A stretch of 64,000 nt of DNA from Phoenix dactylifera. Its lineage: Eukaryota; Streptophyta; Magnoliopsida; Arecales; Arecaceae. A program made the position numbers and the translations under genes. Below are positions 32,801 through 45,232 of this stretch, piece after piece. How positions within the stretch are numbered: position 1 is the stretch's first letter; each line of letters opens with the position of its first letter. The DNA lies in the NCBI RefSeq assembly GCF_009389715.1, contig NC_052400.1, forward strand, positions 19,747,674 through 19,811,673, given 5' to 3'. Under the pieces are notes generated by a model that saw nothing but the letters and a program-made list of their open reading frames with translations, searched no databases and was not told the DNA's origin.

Positions 32801-35800
32801 CCCTTCTCAAGTTTCACCTCTTTATATTTGTTTTTTAACTCTCAACAGCACAAATTTAGTCCTTATGGACCCCAAGTTATTATATGGTTTCTTAAATTTA
32901 ACAAAAGTGATATGGAGACTGTTTCTCTTTTCTTAAATTTTCAGTTAATAAAGAAGAATAAAATTGTCTTCATGGTTGACTTTTGTAGCATGAATCTAAT
33001 CTAGTTTATAAAATCATTATCACCTGTCTTTTCATTTTATTACAACTTGTCATAATGGCACCATGCGCCATTCAAGTTTAATTCCTTGGTAATCCTGAGA
33101 TCATCTCAATACTTTTAAATTGATACGAGTTCTCTTCTCTGATATTTGTTGTTATATTTATTTTAATAATCTCATTACAGATCTCAATTTACTAAAACAT
33201 GTTTGATAAAATAATTTTCCAAAAAACAATTATATTAACTGGGGTCCTAGACATCATTTCCCCTGGGCATATTTTCCAGAAATTCCACTTTGATAATACA
33301 AGTTGACCAGTGGTTAGCCTGCACATACTTCAAGTTTACTTCTTCTAGAGTAGATTTGACACACTTAGACCTGGAATTATATATCAGGGGCAATGAGAAG
33401 CTTTTTTAGGTAGAAGATAGAGCAATGGAGAAAATCAGCATATGATATAAGACTTTGTATCTTTTTCACAACTTATAGTACGATATTCTTTGTAAAGTGA
33501 CTATATCTTCTCATTTAGCTGGTATTTAAAACCTTCCCTGCATATATTTTTTTCTAATTCCTTGAAAAATTTGTCATTATTCAATACCCTGAATGCTTCT
33601 GTGGAGATTTTTTTTTTCCAAACATCCTCATGGGTCATGGCATTGACAGTATCATTTGTACTTACTAGTTACCACTTGTTCTGTAAACAATTAAAATATC
33701 TTAAAGAAACAGCCATATAGAGTAGTAGGCAAAGTAAGCACATTAAGTTTAAGGTGGACGCATTGATTATCTTCCATGTTCCTTGTTTTTCAATTTTTCA
33801 TCCTAATTAACCAATTGATATTTCAACAGGTCATTTTTAATTCTTCAAACCGAATGATTCAACTTAAAATTCAGATACCTATTATACTAATTATTGTTAT
33901 ACAAAATTGATGAACTAGTGTTTCTGGCACCATCTAGTCCATTCCATGTATTTTGCTGCTGTCGTTGGATGTTAGTTTTTTTGGGGAGTCTCTACAAACA
34001 TGCACACACAATGTTCATTGGTATATGTTTACTTTTTTAATTTGTTTTTGTTGTTGACTTGAGCTTGTCTTTCTGGATTAAATTACCCTAATTAAATTCC
34101 TTGGAAGATCTTTTTTTCTTTTACCATATGATTTATTGAGAGGGCCAAGTTTACTGTTTAACAGGTTGAATTTCGGACTTTGTGCTCTTCAACATGGATA
34201 CGCACGAGTCGTGTTTTTCCTGAGCTCTCCACCATGTGAGTTTCTATTCTACATTATGAGGGCGACTCTTATGCATCAAATTGTGTAGGACCACCATGCC
34301 CTTAAGATTTATCACATCTGGTGCTGTGTAATGCCAGAGATAGATGATCAGTACTGCACTAGAAGGGGGGTCATTCTGCATAACATTGCATCCAAGTATC
34401 TTCTATTTATTTTCTGAAATTTGTTGTGCTAGATAAAGTTCTTGACACGTGCATCAGAAAGTTTCATATTTTATTAATATTTCCTTCATCAGTTTTATGT
34501 TTATAAAGTTCTTTACAGATCTCATGCTTATTATCTGGCATTACATATTCTGAGTTTTTGGGCAGATATTCAAATAAAAATATTTCTTTTGGAATAGTTG
34601 ATATCGGGCACTTCCCAAATGCTGCAGAGACGTTTGGAGTATCTCTGTGGGGTAAATTTCTATTGTCATATTTTTGTGTTGCATCCTGTTGGTGACACTT
34701 GATTCTATTAATTCCTTGCTTACAAAGTTACGGCTTTTGCTACTATTACATGTATTTTAGGTCCCTTTGACTTGGATATTGATACACAGGTCAGCTTCCA
34801 ACTTATATATTATTTGACAATGCGGTGGAAGTTTCTCGATTTCCAGATTTCAATAGTCCCATGCCAACTATTACCAAGGTTTTTCCCATAACTGGTTACT
34901 TGTTTTTTTTTTCTTGACATGCGGCTTGATGATAATCAGTGATAAGTATATTTTGACATTTCCGCTCGTTCTCCAAAAGCTATGGGAACTTCTCTTTTTA
35001 CATGTGACCTGACAATATTCTACATTGAATTTATACTACTATTATTAAGGAGCTTCATGATCATTAGAATTATGAGACTGGAATGCAATCCTCATTTCCC
35101 CTAACCTTGCATGTTCAGACTGAATGCAGTAGCAGGAGATAATAAGCTTTTTCATGCAATGGCACAAAAGAAGTGCAAGTCATGAAGTTAAACTTAGATG
35201 TTTCGTATAAGACAGAGGGGAAGAAAAGAACCAATTATTTTCTTTGAGAAGTATTTGGAAGTGTGCGAAATAGTTTAGAAGGAAATGAAAAGACTTCTGT
35301 GATTCAATATCAATGAAGTTATGGAGATTTCCCTTTCTTTTAATAGGGCAAACTTTTTATGTGGCTTTCATTTCGATTTCTTTCTTGAATTTTCAGCATT
35401 TTGATATCGTTAGTGAAGTCTTATGACAAGTTTTGTTGCTAAGGTTATGGATGAGCTTATTCTACATCTATTTCTGAAGTCTCCAAAAAGATGGTTAAGC
35501 ATATGACTGTAGGCCATTGATCTGTTTTTCAGCTTTTACAGTGTTGCTATGCAAGTATTCCCTTGATAGTTGAAGGTGTTTGAGTCGAACTAGTGATGCT
35601 TATGTTTGTAGGATTACTTGTTGATGTCTTGTATACTTAGATTGGTCTGCAGTGTATTCACGAGCTATATAACGTCAATGGCCAGTTGAATTATATGCAT
35701 GCTTTCATGTATACGTAATGTCTTTGGTCTAACAATGTGCAAAGCGCGAACATGCTGTTGTTGCTGTACTAGTAAAAATTAGATAAAGATTACTAGTTAT

Positions 35801-36862
35801 CCATGTTCCCGAAAAACAATTAGATGACTGTTATGCTTAGAACCTCTGGTCTATTTAAAGTGACTGAGGGTTCACGAACTGTCATGCATCAATGCCGTTG
35901 ATGAATGACGATGCGACATCTTTGGCTCATCATCTAGTCACCCTTAGTTAGATCTTGCTGAGGGGTTGTGAATAGTTGAATTACAAAAAGAATTTACGGT
36001 ATATACTGAAATGGATGTGATTAAGTTTTCTATATTGAAATGCTTGGTGACATTGGATTTCTATGTTGAACTGATAAATGGTGACAATACAAGCTTAATT
36101 TTCTCGTACTAGTAGAATATCTGTAAATAAGTAACAACTTCTGTTAATACCTTGTTTAGAGTTGCCATCATATATACAACTCAAAATCCACAAAAGTCAG
36201 TCTGATGTTGAAAGAAGTCGATGCACTAGTAATTCTTTGGAGCAACGGAAATTAAGATCATTAATGGATCCAAGAAAGCAAGCATTTTAGAAGTTGATCT
36301 TATTTATTCTATTGGAGATAAGCAGTCAGTTTCATTTCTATTTCCCTTTCTTGTTTTATAATTTTAATATCAAATATGCTGATTGCACATTTTAAATATC
36401 ATGGCCATATGTAACTTAAAAATTAATTTTTGTACCTTAATATTTTGCCCCTTAATATTTTGTTGAGTTGTAGTGGCAAAATATTACACAGTGTAGGCTA
36501 TCTGCTGATTGACCAATGCGTACATCTTTCATTTGGGGTTTCTGAAGCTGTCAATAATTTCCAGTCGGATAATTACTAATAAAAGCTTTCTTTTTGTTGA
36601 TTGTGGTTGTGTCAAGTCATATTTTATCCATTTCTCATTAATAATCATTATGGAAAAGATGTCTCATGTAATCTGAAGTGTTGACTTTTTTTTTTTGGTA
36701 AATTATTATCGCATGGGTTGTGAGTTTTAGTAGATTAAAGTTCAAAATGACAAGGAATTGTAGAAGTTTGACAGTTGTTCCTTGTGCCTTCTCCATTTGC
36801 AGAAACTTCTTTGCCAACATTTTGAGCTCGATAGGCGGCTCATTGAGTATGTATCAGGCTAG
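26819..36862 (+). CDS. TMX2-like thioredoxin-related transmembrane protein (259 aa, ten exons)
   Basis: Exons: 26819-27004, 27195-27239, 28355-28411, 28678-28747, 29837-29878, 31103-31176, 34165-34235, 34566-34651, 34790-34878, 36803-36862. They total 780 bp and join in one frame. Order of parts: a hydrophobic N-terminal segment (WLNLLVTEPFYLLHFLAFFS), further membrane helices (ILTFLVLVSV; GFLFAVALVINYHLAF), the linker YDGLGDSSQLTPLQLESL, then a thioredoxin fold (TSRFWLVEFRTLCSSTW, NKNISFGIVDIGHFPNAAE, GQLPTYILFDNAVEVSRFP) and the tail KLLCQHFELDRRLIEYVSG. This is the architecture of TMX2, an ER-membrane protein. The usual CXXC redox pair is not present; only one Cys stands at the site (LCSSTW), so classical oxidoreductase activity is doubtful, as for other TMX2 proteins with altered sites. 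An in-frame Met at 26678 would add 47 residues; 26819 matches the usual start. Introns are large and AT-rich (up to 3.0 kb). Confidence 0.9.
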
Positions 36863-39241
36863 CACATCAATTTCTCTATTGATACTGAGACCATTTGTCG
36901 ATATTGTTTTTGTCGATCTTGTTGCTCTCTTTCTGGTTTGTTATAAAAGAGTTGTGCAAATGGTACCACCACCACATTCACCAGGGAAGTCATGGAGGAT
37001 TTGGACATCCTGTACCGTAATGAGCTCTACTAGCTTGTTCTTGTACTCAATAATACTTCATTTCCCTTTCTCTGTGATTCTCCTATCATTTAATATTTTT
37101 AACAAGTGCATGTTATGATCCTTAGTATGTTTTGAAATTCTTTAAATGTGTGTCGCATTTGGAGATCTTGGTCCGGTCGACCATATCCACCGAAGCCTCG
37201 AATGGTTGCTAGAGATAAATACAAACAAGCACTAGAGAAATAATCTATCGTCGCTGGTCTCGCTTCACCTTTTTATTTCTTCTTTGTTAATAAATATCCA
37301 GGGCAAACGCGAGCTTCTTCTAATTCCTCTATTTTACAATATTGTACCTGATCTTAAAACCCTGACGGTGAATATGGGCAAGGTTCGTGGCTCGTATTAA
37401 CTTTTTAACCCTTGAGAAGCCTGGAATGCGTTTACATGGAACCTTTTATTAGTTTTGCCGGACATCCATCCTGTAAGTCCCTGAGCAGCGACCAAAAATC
37501 AAAAGGGTCAAAAAGAAAAAAGCTTCTGATGGGCCCTACTGGATCGATTCGGGCCCAGCCCAAGCCTTGAGACATTACCCAGCATGGGCGGGCAGCGTGT
37601 CGGCGTAGTCTGATGTGGTGTGGGCCTGCAGTTGCAAAGAAGATGAAGCCCGCTGCACCCGCTTCGTGTTCGTTAACTGGTCCTTTGTTTAGCTTGTCTT
37701 TCAGTATTATGAGAACAAACAAAAGCTAGGGCACCTATCTTTTTAATGTTTGGATCGACGGCGACCTCTTTTTAAAACTAAACTAAGATGTTTCCTTGTT
37801 TGATGCTCTAGTTTAAGATGTTATAATGTCTTTGGCTTGCTTAGTATAATCAGGCTTGTTATCGGCTGCTAAGACCCATCTGTTACATGATAAATATGTG
37901 AACGCCGTTTCCCTATACTGTTTTGGGTGATTTTATGCTCACCAATGTTTGCATATATCCTTTTCAGCTCACCAACTTGCACGGAACATAACGACAATAA
38001 AAGAACATCACCCTCATTTTGACGACATGTAACTCACCTTCTCAGTGGACGACATCACCTGAGTAGGAAACAAAGGCCAAATAAGTATCCAAAGCAAACG
38101 ACAGAAAACTAAGAGAAGAAGAAGAGAAAATACGAAAAAAAAGCAAATAATAAAAGGAAAGGAAGAAGAATATAGAAAATGCATTATGCATCATATAAAA
38201 TTGCTGAAAAATCTCATATAAAGTGGTTTACCAGTGGGTTTAATCATTTTTCAAGAGTTTTTCTGATTCCTTGTGTTTATAACATTTCCCCCATATTATC
38301 TCATCTCAGGAAAGCTATTTCACTTTAGTTTCCCTTTTCTACCAAAGTGAACTTTTTTCTGAAAAATGCGACCAACGTCACGTTTGTGGCCAGGACATAG
38401 ATGTTACATGTCCTGCATGAAATCATGCCGGCTTTTCCCATAGCTACCATAACTCGGTCCCTAATCTTACACCATGCCTTTCAAAGCGAATTCTAATTTC
38501 CAGCTCACATTCTGAGGCTTTCACGTTGGATCCACCCACTGCCTAAAGAATTTAACAATGTCATCGCTGTGTCTGATGCATCTTTGTGGCTTAGATTTCG
38601 GGTGTTATAGGCGACGGCTGTTACTTTTTTTTTGTTTTTTTTTGAAAAAAGAATGCTGTTCACATGGATGCATGTATGGCATCCCAGAGAAAAACTAGGA
38701 GCATGTCTCGAATTACAGAGACATACATGAACGGTGCTTGTCAGTTGCTTCTCAAACAAAGAAAGAGGGGGGAAAAGTTAAAGAAGGAATGACATCTTTT
38801 CATTTGTTCAACTTAACAGCTCTTCTGAAAACCAAAAAAAAGAGCGGATGAGAGGTTTTGGAGAGAGGAGATAAAGGTGGCAGAAAGAGCCTTTTGCATG
38901 GTCTCCGAGGGCTTTTGATGCATTCCATGGCCCTGTGGTTCCCAAGATGAAATACTCTTCAAAGTTAACGCCAACAAAAAACGGAAGCTAGCGGTCCTCA
39001 CCAAGGTCTCATTTTCTTTACCACCCAACTTTGGTTTGGAATCTTCCTTCATAAAAACTCCTTCGGTTACAGGTTACAAGTGACAAGACATAATCAGGTC
39101 TTTTATAACCACCATCATTGCAAGCAAAGTAATGATGAAAGGGAAGCAGACAGCATCATCAAAGACGCAGGAGAAGTGGGTCACAAGCAAGGATGAGCTC
39201 TGGCCTGGTCTGGTTGGAGAGGCGAACCCACTTAAATTTAA

Positions 39242-39274
<33 letters not shown>

Positions 39275-41361
39275 TAGATAAAAGGACAGTTTGCACTCTG
39301 AACTCGCCAAAGTGCAACTAGGATTTAAGTATGCTGACCGGAAAGAGCACCATATGTTAGATTTATGCTGGTTTTATCTCTCAACTCCCTGAATTCAGGG
39401 AAGTTGTGGGAGATGCTGAAAGGTTCCTAAAAGGCTTAGTTTAACATGGTCCAGCTTGTAACCATATTTTATTTTCCTAGATATAGTTTTGAGGTATTTT
39501 TTTGGTGAAAAAAATAAATTATATTTTATTTCATATAAGGAGGGCCGGCCCCTCCCCTGCGTCCACTGGTGAACCACTTCCTGCTCTGCTTTATAAAAGA
39601 AGTTTGGGATTTCCAATGATAAAGAGGATAGGAATGAAAATTTTAATCAAGAAATAAAAATTTTCTTCCCATCGAAGGCGCTCTCAAAAATTAAAAAGAT
39701 TGAGTTGAAAACCGGAGTAATTTAATAGGCTAAAGATCAGAAAAAATTCTTCATTTTCTGCACTAGCTTCAAACTCTCAAAATAGAAGCAAGGATCGAAG
39801 AAGTTTGAGACAAAAACTCTTTTTTTTTTTTCCCATTGGTTCCAGACTAATTTTGATCTATGCATAAATGGAGTCCTGAGCTCGTCTATCATTCTTTAGA
39901 TGAAAACTACTTTTGATCCAAATGACCGAAATCAACAATAAACTTCATCAAAGATCTTCTTGAGAAAAAACTCATCCGACAAGCATCATTCCCAGTAAGT
40001 CATGTGGTAAGTCATTGTGACAAATCCCAAGAATCATCATTCATCAGACCAAACTGACCCATAAATGTCGCCTCATCAATAGCATCTGATTGCCAAAAAA
40101 ACAAGGAAATGAGCCACCGGCCAACATTATAATTCATGACAGCGTTTACCACTCACTCTCCACCAGACCATGGGCATTATATTTCTGAAAAAAACACTAG
40201 GAAGCTATCAAGTGGTTCATGATGTTGCAAGTCCAATTGGGTTTCGACAGTCGCACTACATTGTGATTCGGATACAGCACAGATCACGAAGATCATTATT
40301 GAAGTTGAAGGTGAGGAGCTTTTGTTGAGCCCCCTCCTCCTTTTGCACCTCTGTTGAACCTGGCAAGAAGATGAGCACAACCAACATGTCATCGCCGTAT
40401 GTACACGCTTACAGGTAAACTTGGATCAGTAACAAGAGATAAAAATCTTTCCTTTTGTTTTAATAATTGATTTTAGTTCTAGATTTCTAATCAACTGCTT
40501 GAAAGAAAGCTATAGGATTTACTGCTATCTTTCTGTAGAGCATTATTACATATACGTTTAGCTTTTGTGGAGTTTTCTGGTCCAGAAATCTGAAAAACAG
40601 TAAAGACTAAAGGATTAATTGCGACAAAAATCTTGAATTATTTGTGGGCTTTCAATTTTCTTCTGAACTTCAATATAGTGCAATCAGATTATCAAATTTT
40701 CATTTTTTTCTCAGTTTGGATCCTATCTGTGAATTTCATTTGGCTGCTATGATGGAGGGGTCACGTACTATCACGTGGCTTGCTAAAAGTTGATGATTCA
40801 TTTTTTTCTTGGCTGATGTGGAAAAAAAGAAGTCCTAAAGTTTTTCTCTTTTTTTTTCTCCTCTCTTCTGACTAGGATTTTACTTCTCCATTCTGTTCCT
40901 CCTTCTCGTCTGACAACTAGAGATCGACGATGACCACGAGGTGAGCAGCAGCGAGAGTGAAAAGGAGGGAGGAGAGTTGGAAGATAAATATGGTACTCAT
41001 GATAGTCCAACCTAGTCCATCTTCAAACCCACAGTCTAGCCTTTTATTATATCACTATCTTTATCATTCAGTGAAGGAGAACGAAGAAAAGAAAAAAGCA
41101 AAAGACTGAAATTTTTATAGTGTTGTTGATCTCTGCAAACTGAAATTCTTCTTTTCTTTTTTCTCACCCAAAAACACAAACAATGGAATCAAAAAAATGA
41201 AGAAACAGGGAAAACAAAGATGGAGAAATATGACAATGGTTCCAATCCATTACTTGGTGGCTCCTAAAAGCTAATTTTTTTTGACTTGATAATCTATATA
41301 TCAATATTTAAAGCACATGAAGCACTAACTTATTACAAATACTTCGAAATTCCAACTAAAG
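36863..41361. other. Intergenic region with microsatellite, no genes recognised
   Basis: Long AT-rich spacer. A perfect (TA)n run lies at 39244-39272. Short homopurine and poly(T) stretches occur (for example near 39821). No ORF shows a recognisable domain; the 132-residue frame 36720-37118 overlaps the last TMX2 exon in another frame. Confidence 0.5.
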
Positions 41362-41660
41362 TGATGCGGGACAGCTGATTTAGAGAAGAAATTAGGAAGG
41401 GGAAGAAGGAGGGAGGAGTCTGGAGTCCACCAGATGCCAAAGCAAAGTCTTTTTTTTTTTAATCCAAAAATTCTGCTGAACAGTAGATATGGGGGTGCCA
41501 TATATAGCCCCAATACAACTACCCATGATCCCCACAAATGAGATCATGTAACTATCCATGATCCAACAACATCATGGGTCACTACACTAGCTAAATACAA
41601 TCAAACAAGCCAGCAACTAATAAAAGACGAAAATACATAAGAAATAAATGAAAATACACA
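41362..41660 (-). repeat. 3' LTR of the truncated gypsy element
   Basis: Near-identical to 47146-47445. On the plus strand it runs from TGATGCGGGACAGCTG to AAATACACA. Contains CCATATATAGCC, a possible TATA region on the minus strand. Confidence 0.88.
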
Positions 41661-44600
41661 AGAATGGAATCATGCTTACTTCTAGTCTTTGGCAATCCTA
41701 GCACGAAATCCATACTAATGTCCTGCCAAGGACGATCTGGGACAGGAAGGGGAGTATATAAACCAGTGTTTTGTTTGCGCTGTTTGGATAGTTGACAAGT
41801 ACGACACTGACTAACAATTTTTGCAACATCCCGTTTTAAACTAGGCCAATAAAATCTTTGTTCGACCATATCAATGGTCTTATTTCTACCAAAATGGCCA
41901 GCTATTCCTCCCGCATGAAGTTCCCAAACAAGAAAATCTCTAAGGGATGTTTGAGGGATACATAGCTTGTTTCCTCGGAACAGAAAGGCATCAACCACAA
42001 GGTAATCGCTATTGTCCCTGGTGTGACCATCTAAGACGCTTGCATAGATCTCAGCGAAGTCTGGACAAGTTGCATAATCGTCAATCATACGTTCAAATCC
42101 AGTAACATTTATGCTTACCGACAAAAGTAATGCTACACGTCGGCTTAAGGCATCAGCTGCTTTGTTGTCAATACCTGCTTTGTGACACAACACGAAGGTA
42201 TATTCTTGAAGAAATTCAGCCCACTTTCCGTGTCGTGAATTCAATCGCTTTTGGGAATTTAAGTACCTCAAAGCTTCATGGTCGGAATATAATACGAATT
42301 CTTGAGGTAGCAAATAGTGACGCCAGTGACGCAGCGCTTGTACAACTGCATAAAATTCTTTGTCATAGGTGGAATATTTTCGTTTGGCATCATTCAGCTT
42401 TTCACTGAAGTATGCGATAGGATGCTTTTCTTGGCTTAGGACACCACCTATACCTATACCAGATGCGTCACAAGAGACTTCGAAAACTTTAGTAAAATCT
42501 GGGAGGCGCATCACCGGGGCTTCAGTCATTCTAGTCTTGATCTCTTGGAATGCCCTTGAGGCCGCAACGGTCCAATGAAATTCACCTTTCCGGATACAAT
42601 CCGTAATCGGTGCAGTGATCGTACTAAAATTCTTGATGAACCTTCTATAAAAGGTGGCTAGGCCGTGGAAGCTTCGCACCTCAAATAATGTAGTGGGTTC
42701 GGGCCATTCAAGAATAGCTTGGACCTTCTGTGGGTCTGCTGAAACACCCTCAGAAGAAACAACGAATCCTAAGAAGATTACACGATCTGTCATAAATGAA
42801 CACTTCTTAAGATTCGCATATAGGCTTTCTTTTCTTAGTGAATTGCAAACCAAACGTAGGTGCTCAAGGTGTTGTTCCTTATTTTTGCTGTAAATTAAGA
42901 TATCGTCAAAGTAGACTACAAGGAATTTACCCATGAAAGGTCTTAGTACTTGGGTCATAATTCGCATAAATGTACTAGGTGCATTTGTTAATCCAAAGGG
43001 CATGACTAGCCACTCGTATAACCCATCCTTGGTTTTGAAAGCTGTTTTCCATTCATCACCTGGACGGATACGGATTTGGTGGTAACCACTCTTAAGGTCA
43101 ATTTTGGAAAAGATAGTGGCACCTGCCATCATATCAAGCATGTCATCCAATCGTGGTATTGGAAACCGATATTTAACCGTTATCTTATTAATTGCCCTGC
43201 TATCCACACACATTCTCCAAGTGCCGTCTTTTTTGGGCGTTAGAAGCGCCGGCACCGCACACGGGCTAAGACTTTCTCGGATGAACCCTTTTTGGAGTAG
43301 TTCATCAACTTGCCGTTTCAATTCAGCGTGTTCGATCGGATTTAGTCTATAATGAGGCAAGTTCGGGAGAGTCGCCCCTGGAACCAAGTCTATGGCGTGC
43401 TGAATGTCACGCATAGGGGGAAGCTCATCAGGAAGGTCCTCGGGAAAGAGATCCTTAAATTCTTCCAGAACATGATGAACTTCCTTCGAAAAATCTATTT
43501 GAAAATCAGGAACAACTTCTTTGGACACTAACACAAGGACTATGGATCCTTGGGATGCTGCTTTCTCAAATTCCTTAGGGCCAATGATTTGAAGGCGCTT
43601 TTCAACCTTCACATCCTTCTTTCCAGCATTAGAAGGTCTAGGTGGTAGAGGGTTTAGTCGAATTTTCTTTCCTTGGTGAACAAAAGAACAGGAATTGGAC
43701 TTGCCATAAATGGTCACATCCAAATCATAAAGCCATGGTCGACCAAGGATGATGTGTCCAACGTCCATGGGAATAACATCACACCAGACCTTATCATTAT
43801 ATTCAGAAAAGTTGATTTGAACTAGACAACGCTCAGTGACTGGTATAGCGGTTTTATCCACCCAAGACACATTATAAGGGTTAGGATGAGGCACTGTCTT
43901 TAACTGTAGCTTCTTGACAGTTTTTGTGGATACAACATTGACACTACTCCCACTGTCAATGATAACCTTACAGCTATGTTCGCCACATTTGATATAAGTG
44001 TGAAATATGGATCGACGTCTCCAGTCATCATCTTCTTGCTTAGGTTGTGTAAGGACACACCTAACTACGCCTAAAGGAGTGGAACCCTCAAGTGAGCCGG
44101 ATTCCTCACCTTCATCTGACTCTTCAGGGTCTATCTCTGGTTCATAGACCAACTCATTCTCTTCATCATTTCTATCTTCTTCGATGACCAGTGTTTTCTT
44201 AGTAGGACATTGACTAGCTCTATGCCCAAAACCAAAACATCTGTAACACTGATCTCTAGAAATTTTGGGTGGTTCACTTAAAATTCCCTTATTCTTTTGA
44301 TCATTAATTTTTGGGGACTCGGTCGCTTGATTTCTAATATTAGGCTTACTCCAAGTATTAGTTTGACTACCGTGGGTGTTCTTATAATTGGTCTCCTTAA
44401 GATCAAATTGCCTAAAGGTTGTCTTATTAGTATAACGCTCAATGTCTTGGACAAGTTGATAAGCATGTTCTAATGAATTGACCTCACGCAGAATAAGCTC
44501 TTTTTGTAAATCATCTCGCAATCCGGACCTAAACCTAGAAAGGGTCAATTCCACACTCTCACGTGCATCACATCGCATGAAGAACTCATCAAAGCGAGCG

Positions 44601-45232
44601 ATGTACTCAGACACAGGTTTGTTTCCTTGAATCAGTCGTTGCCACTGATCTAACAGGCGACTCTTATAGGATGTTGGGAGATATTTTTCTTTTAACTTCT
44701 CCTTCATTTCATCCCAATGTACCACAGGGGGTTGTCTAGCTCTAGCAAGCATATTTTCTATTGTGTTCCAATGTAATTTTGCAGGACCAATGAGCTTCAT
44801 TTTTGCAAAACGAACTCTGCGATCGTCAGACAAGCTATACCATTCAAAGTAATGATCCATATCAGCGAGCCAATCGATGAAGACTTTTGGGTCAAGACGA
44901 CCATCATAACTTGGTGCATCGATCTTAATACTGCGCATTACATGCTCATCTGGTGTCTCACGTGCTCTTAGGTAGTCCCTTTGGTGTTGTGGCCCAAGGC
45001 CTCTGGGGCGGGACGGTTCAATCTCACCAAGTTCAGATTCTCCATCGTTGTGAGTCACTTGGAGGTTGGTGATTGAATTTTCAGCCATAGTCAAGCGAGT
45101 GTTCAGCCTAGTTTCAAGGTCAGTGATTCTTGCTCCTAATCTGGTTTCTAATGCTGCTATGGCATCTAACACCTGTTGGTTTGGGTTGGTCGACATCTCA
45201 TGTGAGTAAGATGTACCGCTGCGAGTTGTCAT
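41591..45232 (-). pseudogene. gag-pol: Gag-pol polyprotein, integrase truncated
   Basis: A continuous 1,213-codon frame starting MTTRSGTSYSHE. Domains by approximate residue: Gag 110-270 (AKLHWNTIENML, YIARFDEFFMRC), CCHC knuckle at about 328-341 (CYRCFGFGHRASQC), aspartic protease near 425 (IIDSGSSVNVVS), reverse transcriptase 610-790 (KIDLKSGYHQIRI, MPFGLTNAPSTFM, YFDDILIYS), RNase H from about 915 (EVSCDASGIGIGG, YSDHEALRYL), integrase HHCC zinc region about 1105-1150 (HAGGIAGHF...CRTCQLSK), then WQDISMDFVLGLP with only the first catalytic Asp. After KTRSKHDSILV the frame continues into LTR sequence and stops. The second Asp, the Glu and the C-terminal domain are missing, so it cannot integrate by itself. 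Everything upstream appears intact. Confidence 0.93.

Noticed and set aside
32436-32936. 166-codon plus ORF in a TMX2 intron
   Set aside because: AT-rich hydrophobic chance frame inside a long intron, no splice or family support.
37432-37722. 96-codon minus ORF
   Set aside because: No motif, no start context, lies in intergenic repeats.
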